In this document: positions 10,131 to 19,417 of the stretch, piece after piece
How the letters are laid out: the number at the start of each line of letters is the position of its first letter
Numbering within the stretch: the first letter of the stretch is position 1
DNA from: Actinomycetes bacterium
GTDB taxonomy: Bacteria; Actinomycetota; Thermoleophilia; RBG-16-64-13
DNA: 64,000 nucleotides
NCBI GenBank assembly: GCA_024637035.1
Contig: JAGXFW010000032.1
Span: forward strand, 42,110 to 106,109
Direction of reading: 5' to 3'
Made by a program: the position numbers and the translations under genes
The notes under the pieces: generated by a model
The model's database searches: none
What the model saw: the letters and a program-made list of their open reading frames with translations, nothing else
What the model was told of the DNA's origin: nothing

Positions 10131-11315
10131 ATGGCGAAGCAGACCCTGCGCAACGTCGACGTCACAGGCAAGCGCGTGCTTGTGCGTGTTGACTTCAACG
10201 TTCCGCTCTACGCCGGCCGCGTGGCGGACGATACTCGCATCACAGCGGCGCTTCCCACGATCGAGCATCTGCGCAAACGGGGAGCGCGCATCGTCCTCGT
10301 ATCCCACCTGGGCCGGCCGGAGCAGGGGTCTCCCGAGAAGTATCGACTCGATCCGGTGGCTGCGCACCTGGCCCACGTCCTGAAGATGCCGGTGCGGAAG
10401 TTGGACGAACTCTCGGGTCCCGCGGTGGAAGAGGCTGTCGATCAGCTGGAGCCAGGCGAGATCATTCTTCTGGAGAACTCACGTCTCGATCCGCGGGAGA
10501 AGGCGAACGATCCGACGCTGGCGGCGGAGATGGCGCGCTTCACCGACATCTTCGTCAACGACGCTTTCGGAGTGAGCCATCGGGCGCACGCCACCACAGT
10601 GGGCATAACCGAGCACGTGCCCTCGGTGGCAGGGATGTTGTTGGAGCGCGAACTGCACACCCTGGGCTCGCTCCTCGCGGCGCCGCGAAGGCCGTTCATC
10701 GTGATCCTCGGTGGCGCCAAGGTGAGCGACAAGATCGGTGTGATCGAGCGGTTCCTCCAGCTGGCCGATTCTCTGCTCATAGGCGGGGCCATGTGCTTCA
10801 CCTTCTTCCTCGCCCGTGGTCTCCCCGTCGGCTCCTCCAAGGTGGAAGGGGCGGAGGGTGTCGAGGTCGCGCGGCGTCTACTCGACATCGCCGCCGCGAG
10901 TCGCTGCGAACTCGTGCTCCCCACCGATGTGGTGGTGGCCGACGAGTTCAAGGCGGAGGCCATATCGAAGGTGGTGCCCGCAGAGGAGATCCCTGATGGG
11001 TGGATGGGCCTCGACATCGGCCCGCGGACCGCGGCGCTCTACGCCGAGAAGATCGCGGAGGCCGGTGAGATCTTCTGGAACGGGCCGATGGGCGTGTTCG
11101 AGATGGAGCCCTTCGCGCACGGAACGGGTGCGATCGCCCAAGCCATGGCGGAGACCGACGGGCTCACCGTGGTGGGTGGCGGAGATTCGGTGGCCGCGCT
11201 GCGGATGTTCGGATTGGAGCATCGAATGGACCATGTCTCCACCGGTGGTGGGGCCGCACTCGAGTTCGTCGAGGGCGGCGTCCTACCCGGCGTGGAGGCG
11301 TTGGCCGACCTTTAG
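10131..11315 (+). CDS. pgk: Phosphoglycerate kinase
   Basis: Transfers phosphate between 1,3-bisphosphoglycerate and ADP. The 394-residue protein has the family hallmarks VLVRVDFNVPL near the N-terminus, VSHLGRPEQGSPEKYRL, LGGAKVSDKIGVI in the hinge region, and the C-terminal nucleotide-binding VGGGDSVAAL ... STGGGAALEF. AGAGGAGAGG precedes the ATG. It is nested between gap and tpiA with ten-base spacings, consistent with one transcript. Confidence 0.97.
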   Translation: MAKQTLRNVDVTGKRVLVRVDFNVPLYAGRVADDTRITAALPTIEHLRKRGARIVLVSHLGRPEQGSPEKYRLDPVAAHLAHVLKMPVRKLDELSGPAVEEAVDQLEPGEIILLENSRLDPREKANDPTLAAEMARFTDIFVNDAFGVSHRAHATTVGITEHVPSVAGMLLERELHTLGSLLAAPRRPFIVILGGAKVSDKIGVIERFLQLADSLLIGGAMCFTFFLARGLPVGSSKVEGAEGVEVARRLLDIAAASRCELVLPTDVVVADEFKAEAISKVVPAEEIPDGWMGLDIGPRTAALYAEKIAEAGEIFWNGPMGVFEMEPFAHGTGAIAQAMAETDGLTVVGGGDSVAALRMFGLEHRMDHVSTGGGAALEFVEGGVLPGVEALADL

Positions 11316-11324
11316 GAGGCGGGC

Positions 11325-12089
11325 GTGACCGCACGGACACCGGTTGTGGCTGGAAACTGGAAGATGTACAAGACGCCCTCCGAAGGCGCCGCCTTCGTGA
11401 CCGCGCTCTCTGTTCGCATCGGCACCCCGGTCGGCGTCGAGGTGCTCGTGGCCCCTCCCTTCACGGGGCTTGCATCTGCGGCCGGCGCTGCTCAAGGCTC
11501 GTGCGTGGGGGTCGCCTCTCAGAACGTCTTCTGGGAGGAGCAGGGCGCCTACACTGGTGAGATCGCGCCGGGCATGCTCGCGGATGTGGGCGTGGGGTGG
11601 GCGATCATCGGGCACTCCGAGCGGCGACAGTTGTTCGGCGAGACCGATCAGGCTGTGGCTCGGAAGGTGCGCGCGACCATCGCACACGGTCTCCGCGCGA
11701 TCCTGTGCGTAGGTGAGTCCGAGCAGGAACGCGATGCCGACCTCACCGAGGAACGGCTGACGAGTCAGGTGGCGAAAGGTCTTGGGGAACTCGACGTAGG
11801 CCGGTGTTCCGAGCTGGTCGTCGCCTACGAGCCTGTCTGGGCGATCGGCACGGGCCGCACCGCGACGCCGCAGATGGCACAAGAGGCGTGCGCGCTCATC
11901 CGCCGCCGCCTTTCCGAGATCCTGGGTGCCGCAGAGGCCGAGTGCGTCCGGATTCTCTACGGCGGCAGTGTCAAGCCCGACAATTTCGCGGAACTGATGG
12001 CCCAGCCGGACATCGACGGGGGTCTCGTGGGGGGCGCCAGTCTCGACGTGGAGTCGTTCGCCCGCCTCGTCGAGATCGCGGGTTCTTAA
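11325..12089 (+). CDS. tpiA: Triosephosphate isomerase
   Basis: Interconverts dihydroxyacetone phosphate and glyceraldehyde-3-phosphate. The 254-residue TIM barrel has AGNWKMYKT (catalytic Lys), GHSERR (catalytic His), YEPVWAIGTG (catalytic Glu loop) and LYGGSVKPDNF (phosphate binding). The GTG start follows an AGGAGGCGGGC site that overlaps the end of pgk. gpmI begins three bases after the stop. Confidence 0.97.
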   Translation: MTARTPVVAGNWKMYKTPSEGAAFVTALSVRIGTPVGVEVLVAPPFTGLASAAGAAQGSCVGVASQNVFWEEQGAYTGEIAPGMLADVGVGWAIIGHSERRQLFGETDQAVARKVRATIAHGLRAILCVGESEQERDADLTEERLTSQVAKGLGELDVGRCSELVVAYEPVWAIGTGRTATPQMAQEACALIRRRLSEILGAAEAECVRILYGGSVKPDNFAELMAQPDIDGGLVGGASLDVESFARLVEIAGS

Positions 12090-12092
12090 CCG

Positions 12093-13724
12093 GTGATGGA
12101 TCCGGCCCTCGATGACGCGGAGAGTGCATCGACGGTGGGCGGAAGCTCGGCGCCGGCCGGGGCCTCGGTGGCCGGGCGGAGGCGACCGGTCGCGCTGATC
12201 ATTCTCGACGGCTGGGGCTACGCGGAACCGGGCCCCGGCAACGCGATCTCCCTGGCCCGCACCCCGATCATCGATGGGCTGCTCGAACGCTACCCCTGGG
12301 TGCTCCTCGAGGCCAGCGGATGCGCCGTGGGCCTGCCCGAGGGCGTCATGGGCAACTCCGAGGTGGGTCACTTCACCATGGGCTGCGGCCGGGTGCTGTT
12401 CCAGGACCTATCGCGCATCAACCACGCCATCGCAGACGGCTCCTTCTTCGACAACCCGGTTCTTGGTGATGCCATGACCGCCGCGGCCTCCGCGGACGGC
12501 TCGGTGCATCTGATGGGCCTTCTCTCAGACGGCGGCGTCCATTCGGCGATCGAGCATATCCACGCATTGGTGGAGCTCGCGAAGTCGCGAGGCGTCCAGC
12601 GGGTGTACGTGCACACGTTCATGGACGGCAGAGACACGTCGCCGAACGCGGGTGCTGTCTTCACGGCCGATCTCGAACGTGTCTTGGCAGGCGCGGGCCT
12701 GGGTGAGATCGCCACCGTGGTGGGACGCTTCTATGCCATGGACCGCGATCTTCGTTGGCCTCGCGTGAAGCTGGCGTACGATGCCCTGGTCCATGGAGTC
12801 GGGTCCACTGCCGGTTCCGCCGGCGAAGCGGTTGCCGCATCGTACGAAGCGGGCATCACCGACGAGTTCATCGAACCTTCGATCACCAGCCGCGACCCGC
12901 GCTCTAGGGTGCGTGACGGCGACACAGTGGTGTTCTTCAATTTCCGCCCGGATCGGGCGCGTGAGCTCACCAGAGCGTTCGTCGATGCCGGATTCGAGGG
13001 TTTCGACCGTGGGGGAGCGGCGCCCAGGGTCCATTTCGTCGGCATGACCGAGTACGACGCAGAGTTCGAGATCCCGGTGGCGTTCGCCGACAAGCCCCCG
13101 GAGCGTGTATTGGCCGAAGTGCTCTCCGACGGGGGGCTCCGCCAACTGCACATCGCCGAGACCGAGAAGTACGCGCACGTCACGTTCTTCTTCAATGGAG
13201 GCCGCGAAGAGCCGTTTCCCGGAGAGACCCGCCGTTTGATCCAATCGCCCACCGACATCTCCACCTACGACCAACGTCCGGCCATGAGCGCCTACGAGGT
13301 AGCGGCCGCATTCCGGGATGAGCTCCAAGCCGGCATACCCGACTTCGTGGTTCTGAATTTCGCGAACCTCGACATGGTCGGTCACACCGGCGACCTCCAG
13401 GCCACGATCGAAGCCGCCGAGCATGTGGATGCGTGCCTGGGTGTGGTGATCGAGGCCCTCGCCCCTTCGGGGGCGCGTGTTTTCGTGACCGCCGATCACG
13501 GCAACGCGGAGCGAATGATCGACGCGGTGACCGGTGCGGCGGAGACGGCCCATACCACCAACCCGGTGCGGCTGGTGTGTCTGGAGGAGGGGGTCGTGCT
13601 TCGCGAAGGCGCGGGCCTCGCCGATATCGCGCCTACCGTGCTGTGCCTCCTGGATCTGGAGGTGCCGGTGGAGATGACCGGCGAACCTCTTTGCATGCCG
13701 GAGACCGGCGCCGGGCCGCTCTAG
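12093..13724 (+). CDS. gpmI: 2,3-bisphosphoglycerate-independent phosphoglycerate mutase
   Basis: Interconverts 3- and 2-phosphoglycerate with two Mn2+ ions and a phosphoserine intermediate. Visible motifs are IILDGWGYAEPG, MGNSEVGH (the nucleophilic Ser), HTFMDGRDTSP, FNFRPDRARELT, VLNFANLDMVGHTG and TADHGNAE. At 543 residues it is slightly long because of an N-terminal Ala/Ser/Gly-rich stretch of about 30 residues, so a later start is possible. GTG at 12093 and ATG at 12096 are adjacent. It sits where tpiA is normally followed by secG in Actinobacteria. Confidence 0.95.
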   Translation: MMDPALDDAESASTVGGSSAPAGASVAGRRRPVALIILDGWGYAEPGPGNAISLARTPIIDGLLERYPWVLLEASGCAVGLPEGVMGNSEVGHFTMGCGRVLFQDLSRINHAIADGSFFDNPVLGDAMTAAASADGSVHLMGLLSDGGVHSAIEHIHALVELAKSRGVQRVYVHTFMDGRDTSPNAGAVFTADLERVLAGAGLGEIATVVGRFYAMDRDLRWPRVKLAYDALVHGVGSTAGSAGEAVAASYEAGITDEFIEPSITSRDPRSRVRDGDTVVFFNFRPDRARELTRAFVDAGFEGFDRGGAAPRVHFVGMTEYDAEFEIPVAFADKPPERVLAEVLSDGGLRQLHIAETEKYAHVTFFFNGGREEPFPGETRRLIQSPTDISTYDQRPAMSAYEVAAAFRDELQAGIPDFVVLNFANLDMVGHTGDLQATIEAAEHVDACLGVVIEALAPSGARVFVTADHGNAERMIDAVTGAAETAHTTNPVRLVCLEEGVVLREGAGLADIAPTVLCLLDLEVPVEMTGEPLCMPETGAGPL

Positions 13725-13778
13725 ACTAACTTCCTGTATGGTGGAATCGTCGGAACCTGCAAGAGGAAGGATCGGCCG

Positions 13779-14336
13779 ATGGAACAACCCTCGGCGAGAC
13801 TGATCAGCAGGGCCGCTCGCGGTGAGGAGCGGGCACTTGAGACTCTCGTCAGTATGTACTGGAGTCCCATCCAGCGCTATCTGGCGCGGATGGTGTCCGA
13901 CGAAGCCGATGCCGAGGACCTTGCACAAGAGGTGTTCCTGCGGATGGCTCGTGGGCTCCCCGGTTTCGCCTCGAAGTCGAAGTTCACCACGTGGCTCTTC
14001 CAGATCGCGAAGAACCAGGGTATCGACTTCCTTCGGCGTCACGAGGTGGAGAGGGTCCCGCTGGACCGGGCGCCCGCTGGGACGGTGGCGGCCGAACCTC
14101 CGGAGTATGGAATCGAAGAGACTGAGCTGTTGTGGTCGTGCATAGCCGGCCTCGATGTCGACCTACGATCAGCGCTGATCCTGCGCGATGTACACGGATT
14201 CACGTACAAGGAGATCGCCGAGATCGTCGGGGCGACTCTCTCTACGGTGAAGTGGCGTATCTATCAGGCGCGTTCTCTTGTCCACGGGCGCTATTTGGAA
14301 GCCTCGGGGGAGAGCCGTTCGGTATTGGAGTCGTGA
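13779..14336 (+). CDS. RNA polymerase ECF-type sigma factor
   Basis: A 185-residue extracytoplasmic-function sigma-70 family protein. Region 2 is seen as YWSPIQRYLARMVSDEADAEDLAQEVFLRMARG, split here at its YLARMVSDEADAEDLAQEVF core, with FTTWLFQIAKNQGIDFLRR next. Region 4 is the C-terminal HTH around LILRDVHGFTYKEIAEIVG and STVKWRIYQAR. GAGGAAGG precedes the ATG. The adjacent downstream gene is a zinc-finger anti-sigma factor, the usual partner. The signal sensed is unknown. The element GTATGGTGGAATC lies 43 bases upstream. Confidence 0.93.
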   Translation: MEQPSARLISRAARGEERALETLVSMYWSPIQRYLARMVSDEADAEDLAQEVFLRMARGLPGFASKSKFTTWLFQIAKNQGIDFLRRHEVERVPLDRAPAGTVAAEPPEYGIEETELLWSCIAGLDVDLRSALILRDVHGFTYKEIAEIVGATLSTVKWRIYQARSLVHGRYLEASGESRSVLES

Positions 14337-14342
14337 GCCAGC

Positions 14343-15026
14343 ATGCGGTTGCGTAGTAGGCATAGTCCTCCTGGATCGAGCGGAACGCCGTTCGTCTCCT
14401 GCCTGGAGGCACGACAGCTGTCATCCCTTGTCGTCGATGGGGAAGCCGACGATCTCGAGGCGGCGCGGGCCGCCCAGCATCTCGCCGTTTGCCCTACCTG
14501 TCGCCGTTTTCACGCTTTCGCGGATCGCGCCGGCGCGATCTTGCGGGTGGAAGAGGTCGGCGACGAGAGGCTTCCTTCGAGGGTGGGTCATCCGCGGGCC
14601 CGCCAACAGGCGGTCTCGATGCGCGAGCATGAGCTCGCGGCCCGTTTGGCCTCGCACATGAGGCGCGACCAGGTGGCACGCGACGCGAAGGTGGCACGCG
14701 ACGCGAGATCCACTATCCGTGCTTCTGCGCCCGCAGTCGTGGCTGTCATCGCGGCGCTTTCCTTGGGCGTCCTCATCGGGGGGTTCGGAGTCTGGACGAT
14801 CGTCCAGCCGAGTGGATCCGAGATGGTCCAACAGGTGCCCGGCTCTCCTCGGATCATCGCGTCGCGTACCCTCGATCCCGGTACCGACGTGGATGGGCGC
14901 GTCTCCATACTGGCCTCGTGGGTGCCGCCCCGACGCGGTGACGACCCATACTGGGAGAAGCGCATGATGGGGCTGACTCCGATGTCCCTTTGGGACGAGC
15001 TTCACTACCGGCCGGACAACCTCTGA
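14343..15026 (+). CDS. Anti-sigma factor with ZAS zinc finger and one membrane segment
   Basis: The N-terminal cytoplasmic part carries the zinc-binding anti-sigma signature H-x3-C-x2-C (HLAVCPTC) after CLEARQLSSLVVDGEADD. A single transmembrane segment follows in the middle (AVVAVIAALSLGVLIGGFGV), leaving a short C-terminal domain of about 65 residues outside. The ATG is six bases after the sigma gene stop, so the two are co-expressed. It should hold the ECF sigma factor at the membrane until a signal acts on the outer part. The outer domain is not recognised. Confidence 0.85.
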   Translation: MRLRSRHSPPGSSGTPFVSCLEARQLSSLVVDGEADDLEAARAAQHLAVCPTCRRFHAFADRAGAILRVEEVGDERLPSRVGHPRARQQAVSMREHELAARLASHMRRDQVARDAKVARDARSTIRASAPAVVAVIAALSLGVLIGGFGVWTIVQPSGSEMVQQVPGSPRIIASRTLDPGTDVDGRVSILASWVPPRRGDDPYWEKRMMGLTPMSLWDELHYRPDNL

Positions 15027-15210
15027 ACCGACGCGGTCTTGCCCTGCAGAATCTCGGTGCCGGCGCGGCGGCCAAACGTGTTCGGCCCCACGGATCGTCG
15101 GTGCAGCAACCGATGTTTCAGTCGGTCCACCAACTTCCAGGCGATCTCGCTCGTCTAAAACCTTTGGATGGGTGCCGATCGTAGAAGAGTTGTCGCTGTG
15201 CCCGTGAATC

Positions 15211-15246
15211 AGACTACGTGTGGTAACCTTTTTTGGGTTGTAGTCT
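15211..15246 (+). other. Imperfect hairpin with T6 run upstream of secG
   Basis: The 272-base gap between the anti-sigma gene and secG has no gene. Its only clear structure is AGACTAC (15211-15217) pairing with GTAGTCT (15240-15246), with an inner AACC/GGTT pair around a six-T run. It could be a terminator for the sigma operon or part of a secG leader. The surrounding bases are less GC-rich than the rest of the window. Confidence 0.3.
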
Positions 15247-15297
15247 ATTCGGGTTGATCGGTGAAGTATGATCCGGCAGCAGAAGGAGTGACATTTC

Positions 15298-15519
15298 GTG
15301 GTCTATGTACTTGCTCTTCTTGACACGGTGCTGGGAGTGGCCGTTCTCGTGCTCGTCTTCCTCCACTCGGGCAAGGACTCCGGCCTATCCGGGGCTTTCG
15401 GCGGAGGGATCCAATCGGCCGGAGGCACCGGTGTCGTCCAGAAGAACCTCGATCGGCTCACGGTGGCCTGCGCTATCGCGTTCTTTGCAGTCACCGTCGT
15501 CCTTGGCTTTTTGGTCTGA
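15298..15519 (+). CDS. secG: Protein-export membrane protein SecG
   Basis: A 73-residue inner-membrane subunit of the SecYEG translocon. It shows two hydrophobic segments (residues about 3-22 and 54-72) flanking a Gly/Ser-rich cytoplasmic loop with the family pattern HSGKDSGLSGAFGGG. The GTG start has AGAAGGAGTG seven bases upstream. secG directly downstream of the glycolytic genes is the standard actinobacterial order; here gpmI and the sigma/anti-sigma pair lie in between. Confidence 0.92.
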   Translation: MVYVLALLDTVLGVAVLVLVFLHSGKDSGLSGAFGGGIQSAGGTGVVQKNLDRLTVACAIAFFAVTVVLGFLV

Positions 15520-15647
15520 ACGCTCTGGCGGCCCCGCCTTTCCCGGCCAGCCTCTAGGACGTTGAAGCGCCGCTTCGGCGGCATGAACAACCCGACTCCA
15601 AGCGTCGGGACTGTGGTCTTTTGTGCGGAGAGAAGGAGGAACATACT

Positions 15648-17312
15648 TTGGACGGTTTGAAGCGTACTTGGTTGGGCGTGATACTGGTGGTGGCGTTGGT
15701 CGCCGCGCTCGGGGTCGTCGTTGGATGTGGTGACACCACCACGACGGTCGCCCCCGGTGGGGATTCCACATCCACCACTGCCACCGACATGGGTGATCTC
15801 GCGGAGGATCAGACGCTGGCGCTCAACCTCAGCGCTGAGCCGCCGAGTCTGGATCCGAACCTGGCCACCGACACCACGTCGGCCCTGGTGATCAACAACA
15901 TCTTCGAAGGTCTGGTCCATTTGGACAACGACGGGAACCCACTTCCGGGTGCGGCCGAGTCGTGGGAGAGTTCGGACGACGGACTGACCTACACCTTCAA
16001 CCTGCGCGGCACCGACACGTGGTCGAACGGCGACCCGGTCACCTCCATGGACTTCAAGAACTCGTGGACGCGCATCCTCGACCCGGCGACGGCCGCCGAC
16101 TACGCCTACATGCTGTATCAGATCGTGGGCGCCGAGGACTTCAACGGGGGCACTGGTACCGCTGATGCCCTCGGTATCGACGCGACCGATCCGAACACCC
16201 TTGTGGTCACACTGACGAGCCCGGCTCCGTGGTTCGTGCCGATGATGAACCACCAGGCCTTCTTCCCGATCCCGAAGGCCACCGTGGACGCGTTCGGCGA
16301 CAAGTGGACCGAACCGGTGAATATCGTCACCAATGGCCCGTACTCCTTCGTCGAGTGGAACCACGACTCCGACATCTTGCTGACGAAATGGGCCGACTTC
16401 CGTGAGGCCGAGAGCATCACCCTCGAGACCGTCAAGATGTCGATGATCAACGAGGAGACCACCGCGGTCGCGGCCTTCGAGAACGGCGAGATCGACGTTC
16501 AGGACGCACTGCCGACCGCCGACATGCCTCGGCTCAAGCAACTGCCGCAGTACAAGATGTTCCCGACGCTGGGCGTCTACTACTACGGCTTCAACACCAA
16601 GCAGCCGCCGCTCGATGACGTGAAGGTGCGCAAGGCCCTCGCTCTGGCCATCGACCGCCAGGCGATCATCGACAACATCGCCCAAGCCGACCAGCAGGCG
16701 GCGTCGAGCATCACGCCTCCCGGCATCCCCGGCTTCGACGTGATGGTGCAGGACTTCCTGAAGCCCACGGCTCAGGTGGACGAAGCCAAGGCGCTCCTCG
16801 CCGAGGCCGGCTTCCCGGACGGCGCGGGCATGCCCGAGATCGTGATCTACCACAACACCAGTGAAGGCCACGCCGCCATCGCGACGGCCGTGCAGGAACA
16901 GTGGAAGGCCATCGGCGTCAACGTGACCATCAAGAACATGGAGTGGAAGCAGTACCTCGACTTCGTGCAGAACAACGACGACGTCATGGTCTACCGCATG
17001 GGTTGGATCGCCGACTTCGCGGATGCCTACAACTTCCTCGAATTGTTCCGCACGAACAGCGGCAACAACTACACCCGCTGGGGCAGCGCTGACTTCGACA
17101 AGGCACTCACCGACTCCCTGTCGGCTGCCGACGATGCGGCTCGTTGGGATCTCTACACGCAGGCCGAGAAGATCGCCAGCGATGAGATGCCGATCATGCC
17201 GATCTACTGGTACACCAACCCCGACCTCGTGCAGGAGTGGGTCGACGGTTACTTCGCTCAGCCCCTGGGCAACCAGGTTAACCTCTGGGTCATCAAGATT
17301 CTGAAGCACTAG
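15648..17312 (+). CDS. oppA: Oligopeptide ABC transporter substrate-binding lipoprotein
   Basis: A solute-binding protein family 5 lipoprotein that delivers oligopeptides to the permease encoded downstream. I chose the TTG start because AGAAGGAGGA lies seven bases upstream; it gives a short basic start (DGLKRTW), a hydrophobic segment and a lipobox ending VVVGC with the lipid-modified Cys at about residue 27. A Thr/Ser-rich linker follows, then the typical SBP_bac_5 body (LSAEPPSLDPNLATDT, YTFNLRGT, PVTSMDFKNSW). The upstream in-frame codon at 15621 would spoil the signal peptide. It is followed by a strong terminator, so it may be made in excess of the permease. Confidence 0.93.
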   Translation: MDGLKRTWLGVILVVALVAALGVVVGCGDTTTTVAPGGDSTSTTATDMGDLAEDQTLALNLSAEPPSLDPNLATDTTSALVINNIFEGLVHLDNDGNPLPGAAESWESSDDGLTYTFNLRGTDTWSNGDPVTSMDFKNSWTRILDPATAADYAYMLYQIVGAEDFNGGTGTADALGIDATDPNTLVVTLTSPAPWFVPMMNHQAFFPIPKATVDAFGDKWTEPVNIVTNGPYSFVEWNHDSDILLTKWADFREAESITLETVKMSMINEETTAVAAFENGEIDVQDALPTADMPRLKQLPQYKMFPTLGVYYYGFNTKQPPLDDVKVRKALALAIDRQAIIDNIAQADQQAASSITPPGIPGFDVMVQDFLKPTAQVDEAKALLAEAGFPDGAGMPEIVIYHNTSEGHAAIATAVQEQWKAIGVNVTIKNMEWKQYLDFVQNNDDVMVYRMGWIADFADAYNFLELFRTNSGNNYTRWGSADFDKALTDSLSAADDAARWDLYTQAEKIASDEMPIMPIYWYTNPDLVQEWVDGYFAQPLGNQVNLWVIKILKH

Positions 17313-17345
17313 AGCACCAAATCTTGATCGACCGCAGATGATTCT

Positions 17346-17389
17346 GGAGGTGGCGCCGGTTGCACCGGCGCCACCTCCTTCTTTGTTGT
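17346..17389 (+). terminator. Intrinsic terminator after oppA
   Basis: A perfect 14-bp GC-rich stem (GGAGGTGGCGCCGG / CCGGCGCCACCTCC) with a TTGCA loop is followed by the T-rich tail TTCTTTGTTGT. It is the only hairpin I found in the window with a clear U-rich tail. Lying between oppA and oppB, it probably gives abundant oppA message with some read-through, or full separation if oppB has its own promoter in the 150 bases that follow. Confidence 0.9.
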
Positions 17390-17539
17390 CCCCCGTGGTC
17401 TGCTATTGCCCCGTTGAGGCAGTATTGGTAACGTAGCTGGTATGACCTCGTTTGGCCCGCGAACTCCTTTCTCGAGATCGCCGACGGGGGCTTTCTGGGC
17501 CCTGGTGTCCGTGAAGAATGAACACGAGGTGGGTGTTTC

Positions 17540-18457
17540 GTGACCAAACTGATCGTTCGCCGCGTCCTGTGGACAATACCAGTGGTCATCGTTGTCATAT
17601 TCCTGACGTTCCTCCTGATGAAAGCCATTCCTGGCGGGCCCTTCACCAGCGAACGGGGGGTCCCTGAGGAGATCTTGCGGAATATGAACGCCAAGTATGG
17701 CTTGGACAGACCGTGGTACGAGCAGTTCTTTCGGTACATATGGCACGCCGCCCAGGGCGATCTAGGCGTCTCCATGACGCAGAAGAGCCGGACCGTCGTC
17801 GACGTGATAGGCGATGCTTTTCCCGTATCGATCCACCTAGGAGTGCTGGCGTTCGGCCTGGCCATGCTCATCGGCATCCCTGCCGGAGTAGTCGCCGCCC
17901 TGAAGCACAACACGTTTTGGGACTACGGTGCCATGTTCTACTCCACAGTCGGATGGGCGCTTCCGCATTTCATCGTGGGTCCTGTTCTCATGTATGTCTT
18001 TGCGCTGAAGCTCGGCTGGCTCCCGACATCGAGGTGGACAGGACCCCAATCTTGGATTCTACCCACGATCACCTTGGGGACGGCCCTGTCGGCCTACTTC
18101 GCGCGGCTGACGCGAGGAAGCATGCTTGAGACTCTTCAGCAGGACTACGTCCGGACGGCCATGGCGAAAGGCCTCCCGTTCCGCACGGTGGTGCTGAAGC
18201 ATGTACTGAGGAACTCTCTCATCCCCGTCGTCACCCAGGCGGGGCCCTTGCTTGGCTTTGTGATCACCGGGTCGTTCATCACCGAGTATGTATTCGCCAT
18301 CCCCGGCCTCGGCAAGTACTTCGTGAGCAGCGTGGGCAACAGGGATTACTCCGTCGTCATGGGTCTGGCGGTGCTGCTCTCTTCTATCATCATCTTCGCT
18401 AACCTCGTGGTAGACATCCTGTACGGGGTGCTCGACCCGCGCATACGCTACGAGTAG
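17540..18457 (+). CDS. oppB: Oligopeptide ABC transporter permease (OppB/DppB type)
   Basis: A 305-residue inner-membrane permease with about six transmembrane segments, the first at residues 10-30. The binding-protein-dependent transport EAA-like loop is visible in DYVRTAMAKGLPFRTVVLKHVLRN, and the C-terminus DILYGVLDPRIRYE is typical of the family. The GTG start is preceded only by a weak GAGGTGGG. It pairs with OppC, encoded ten bases downstream. Confidence 0.93.
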   Translation: MTKLIVRRVLWTIPVVIVVIFLTFLLMKAIPGGPFTSERGVPEEILRNMNAKYGLDRPWYEQFFRYIWHAAQGDLGVSMTQKSRTVVDVIGDAFPVSIHLGVLAFGLAMLIGIPAGVVAALKHNTFWDYGAMFYSTVGWALPHFIVGPVLMYVFALKLGWLPTSRWTGPQSWILPTITLGTALSAYFARLTRGSMLETLQQDYVRTAMAKGLPFRTVVLKHVLRNSLIPVVTQAGPLLGFVITGSFITEYVFAIPGLGKYFVSSVGNRDYSVVMGLAVLLSSIIIFANLVVDILYGVLDPRIRYE

Positions 18458-18466
18458 GGGCGACCG

Positions 18467-19417
18467 GTGAAAGACGAACCAATCGGGAAGGGCGTGAAGA
18501 AGTTCACTTCGGTGGACGGCGAGACCTTCGATGCGGGCGAGCCGCTCGTCCTCGAGCAGTCGACGCTCCTTGGCGACGTAGTCAGGCGGTACTCGCACAA
18601 TCGCGCCGCGATGGCGGCGTTGTTCATACTGCTGTTCATGATCATCTACTCTACCGTCGGGCCTTGGCTCAGGCCGTGGTCCTTCGATGAGGGGCTGTAC
18701 TCGAATCCCAGTCTAATCCCATATCAACTGCCGAATCTCGCCCACTGGTTCGGCACCGACCAGAACGGGCGCGACCTGTTCGTCAGGCTGGCGATGGGTG
18801 GCCGCGTCTCGCTGTTGATCGCCTTCGCGGCGACAGGCATCGTCCTGGTGATCGGGGTCCTCTACGGTTCGCTGGCCGGATTCATCGGTGGAAAGACCGA
18901 TGAGGTGATGATGCGGTTCGTCGATGTCCTCTATGGCCTGCCGTATCTGCCGTTCGCCATAATCTTGCTCGTGATCCTTGGTGCCGGCATCGTACCTATG
19001 CTGTTGGCCCTGGCGGTGGTCTCGTGGTTGACTCCCTCTCGACTCGTGCGGGGGCAGATGCTAACGCTGAAGCAGAACGAGTACGTGGAGGCCGCGCGGG
19101 CGCTCGGGGCTACCCGCGGCCGCATCATCTTCCGCCATCTGCTCCCCAACACCTTGGGTATCATCGTGGTCGCGATGTTCCTCGAGGTGCCCGGCATGAT
19201 TCTGGGAGAGGCGACCCTATCCTTCCTGGGACTCGGCATCTCGTCACCCGATGCGTCCTGGGGGACGCTGGCCTCCGAAGGGTGGAAAGCGCTGCGGTCG
19301 CACCCGTGGATGATCATACTGCCGGGCATCTTCATCGCCGTGACCGTGCTTTGTTTCAACTTCGTGGGTGATGGCTTCAGGGACGCCATCGATCCGCGGA
19401 CGAAGGAGACGAAGTGA
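18467..19417 (+). CDS. oppC: Oligopeptide ABC transporter permease (OppC/DppC type)
   Basis: The second permease half, 316 residues. A hydrophilic N-terminus of about 45 residues is followed by six predicted membrane segments; [16 protein letters not shown] is the family signature after the first one. The EAA-like loop reads [20 protein letters not shown], and the C-terminus is [11 protein letters not shown]. Its stop overlaps the oppD start (GTGA), so assembly with the ATPase is probably coupled to translation. Confidence 0.94.
   Translation: MKDEPIGKGVKKFTSVDGETFDAGEPLVLEQSTLLGDVVRRYSHNRAAMAALFILLFMIIYSTVGPWLRPWSFDEGLYSNPSLIPYQLPNLAHWFGTDQNGRDLFVRLAMGGRVSLLIAFAATGIVLVIGVLYGSLAGFIGGKTDEVMMRFVDVLYGLPYLPFAIILLVILGAGIVPMLLALAVVSWLTPSRLVRGQMLTLKQNEYVEAARALGATRGRIIFRHLLPNTLGIIVVAMFLEVPGMILGEATLSFLGLGISSPDASWGTLASEGWKALRSHPWMIILPGIFIAVTVLCFNFVGDGFRDAIDPRTKETK

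Noticed and set aside
12525..14042. A 505-residue minus-strand open frame
   Set aside because: It is antisense to gpmI and the ECF sigma gene, both well supported.
15027..15297. A tRNA or riboswitch in the gap before secG
   Set aside because: No cloverleaf, T-loop GGTTCRA context or known riboswitch core is visible; only a weak hairpin with a T-run.
15303..17309. A 668-residue minus-strand open frame
   Set aside because: It is antisense to secG and oppA and runs through the oppA gene; the protein is low-complexity, with no motif.
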